From an uncultured Desulfobacter sp. (GTDB lineage: Bacteria > Desulfobacterota > Desulfobacteria > Desulfobacterales > Desulfobacteraceae): a DNA stretch of 64,000 bases. The stretch spans positions 3,462,501 to 3,526,500 of the forward strand of contig NZ_OY762614.1 in assembly GCF_963666145.1 (NCBI RefSeq). The letters run 5' to 3'. Below the pieces are notes generated by a model, which saw only the letters and a list, made by a program, of their open reading frames with translations, had not been told where the DNA came from and ran no database searches. Made by a program: the position numbers and the translations under genes. Positions 62,875 to 64,000 of the stretch are shown piece after piece. Within the stretch, counting starts at the first letter, position 1; the number at the start of each line of letters is the position of its first letter.

Positions 62875-64000
62875 TCAGTCTGCGGACAAGCGCACTAACT
62901 TTGTGGACACCATTTGAGAGTAGAGCTGTGCGGTTGCATAATCGGTATATGCAGCCCCCCAATCAGCCATTTCAATTGTCTGCAGTCTATTTTTGCCTGC
63001 TTTGAATCGATCTGTCCGACGGGCATATCCCTGGTAATGTCTTTTCCATTTATGGTTTCGCCCCCTGGGGCTGGATATGGACTGCTCTGCACGGTCCCAG
63101 GCTTCCCAGGCGTCTCCAAGCAAATCTTCACATTCTGCTTTATCACCTGGCGATAAATCGCTTTTCTGGTGCCGGAACGACCTTGAGGCCTTTTTGAGCA
63201 TTCTCAGGGTATCCCGGGAGGCCGCCCGGGCTGTCTCATCAATGGTGCCGGCAAGTCTCCATTTGGTATATTCCCCGGTCGGTTTGGGATTTTCCGGCCA
63301 GTAATACTGGATTGCAGTGCCATGGGGTCCTCCGGACTGCAGATAAGCTGTTTTTTGTTTGGGAAATTGAATCACCTGTGATTCACCGCCTTCACAATTG
63401 TTGCCCGGGACATTGCACGTATTAAGATCATCGGGGTCATTGGGAATCGGAACGCTTTTCCATTTCCCTTCGGCTTCATCATACCAGTCATTGGACAGCC
63501 AGAATTGTTTGGCAAAATCCAGATCGATTGCGCCAGTACCGGCTTCGGATAATTTTTTAAAAATTGTCGCATACCGGATATACGTATCGCCAAACAAATC
63601 GGCCGGTATGGCATAGGGTGCCATTGCCTTGCTGTTGTAATTGTTTGCTGAGGCAACAAAATCGGTCGGCTCATCTAAGTCTCCCGGGTATCTGGCTGCT
63701 GATTCACAGGCCCCTACTTCATAGGCAAACGTCTTGCCGGATTTGTCTGCAAAAAGAAAGATACCGGTAACCCCGCCCGTAGGCGTGCTGTTCAAAAAGG
63801 CGATGGCCTCTTCAGGAGACGTGCAATACTGCTGGATATAGTGGTGGTAAGCCTCCGAAGTCACGCCCCAACTGCTGGCACAATCCGTTAGCGGATGCGT
63901 CACAGCTGCCGTCATTGCCCATGCGAAATGTTTGTTCATCCCTGTATTGTTCGAAACTTTTCCGGCCATGGTTAGAGATACAAATTCTTCGCCGTCCGAC
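62875..64000 (-). CDS. C45/C69-like Ntn hydrolase, N-terminus beyond the window
   Basis: At least 375 residues. The frame is open to the window edge before the internal ATG 63969, and the preceding residues (FVSLTMAGKVSNNTGMNKHFAWAM pattern) match the core of acyl-CoA:6-APA acyltransferase-like (C45) proteins, where the catalytic Cys lies further upstream, outside the window. The C-terminal ~130 residues are charged and helical. Probably a peptidase or amidase; substrate unknown. Confidence 0.7.
   Translation of the reverse strand, partial: SDGEEFVSLTMAGKVSNNTGMNKHFAWAMTAAVTHPLTDCASSWGVTSEAYHHYIQQYCTSPEEAIAFLNSTPTGGVTGIFLFADKSGKTFAYEVGACESAARYPGDLDEPTDFVASANNYNSKAMAPYAIPADLFGDTYIRYATIFKKLSEAGTGAIDLDFAKQFWLSNDWYDEAEGKWKSVPIPNDPDDLNTCNVPGNNCEGGESQVIQFPKQKTAYLQSGGPHGTAIQYYWPENPKPTGEYTKWRLAGTIDETARAASRDTLRMLKKASRSFRHQKSDLSPGDKAECEDLLGDAWEAWDRAEQSISSPRGRNHKWKRHYQGYARRTDRFKAGKNRLQTIEMADWGAAYTDYATAQLYSQMVSTKLVRLSAD

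Overview
The window looks like chromosomal DNA of an anaerobic, Gram-negative, sulfate-reducer-like bacterium, most likely a Desulfobacterales (Desulfobacterota) species. This is an inference from a secreted CbiK cobaltochelatase of the Desulfovibrio type, anaerobic-pathway cbi genes behind a B12 riboswitch, a TRAP-type binding protein, large hybrid sensor kinases, a PEP-CTERM-like protein and several IS families. I saw no rRNA, tRNA, CRISPR array or prophage.

Layout. (1) 1-12.9 kb is a glycogen island. On the + strand lie a GT5 glycogen synthase, a free-standing 101-aa CBM48 glycogen-binding protein and glycogen phosphorylase. Facing them on the - strand are a 1442-aa GH13+GH133 debranching enzyme, a second GT5 synthase and a GH13 branching enzyme. 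The phosphorylase and branching-enzyme genes overlap tail to tail by 53 bp. (2) 13-21 kb holds asd, a CpxRA-like two-component pair, an RlhA-like U32 protein and a lipoprotein that joins a degenerate archaemetzincin domain to TPR repeats. (3) 21.2-24.7 kb is a TPP-riboswitch-controlled thiamin-precursor uptake operon (thiZ-thiX-thiY-thiD, - strand). (4) 24.7-26.4 kb is an IS graveyard: an N-truncated ISKra4-type transposase abuts the N-terminal part of an IS1634-type transposase.

(5) 26.5-31.4 kb holds a Fic-fold protein whose catalytic His is Gln, then pstS-pstC-pstA-pstB. (6) 31.4-40 kb holds an SLC12-like transporter, a methyltransferase, a YqeY-like protein, a DUF4126 protein and a 1170-aa hybrid kinase with two fused periplasmic binding domains. 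(7) 40.1-49.2 kb is a cobalamin operon: promoter, B12 riboswitch, intrinsic terminator, secreted cbiK, a BtuCDF-like transporter, cbiA, cbiC, cbiL, a Gate-domain membrane protein and cbiD. A 109-bp palindromic element sits between the ATPase and binding-protein genes.

(8) 49.4-53.2 kb holds a TetR regulator divergent from a class-III aminotransferase and two SDR dehydrogenases, with a promoter carrying two 24-bp operator-like repeats. (9) 53.7-61.8 kb holds two binding-protein/sensor gene pairs: an orphan TRAP DctP with a hybrid kinase, and a family-1 binding protein with a Cache-HAMP-PAS receptor. The second pair is split by an intact IS3-family element inserted exactly at the stop codon of the first gene. 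(10) 62-64 kb holds a PEP-CTERM-like secreted protein and, upstream of it, a C45-like hydrolase that runs off the window edge.

Themes: carbon storage as glycogen, cofactor acquisition under two riboswitches, and sensing through periplasmic binding proteins that are fused or paired to signalling proteins (three cases). The most unusual items are the pseudo-archaemetzincin/TPR lipoprotein, the Gln-for-His Fic protein, the Gate-domain protein inside the B12 operon, the palindromic element, and the receptor with a Cys-pair C-terminal domain and no kinase domain.
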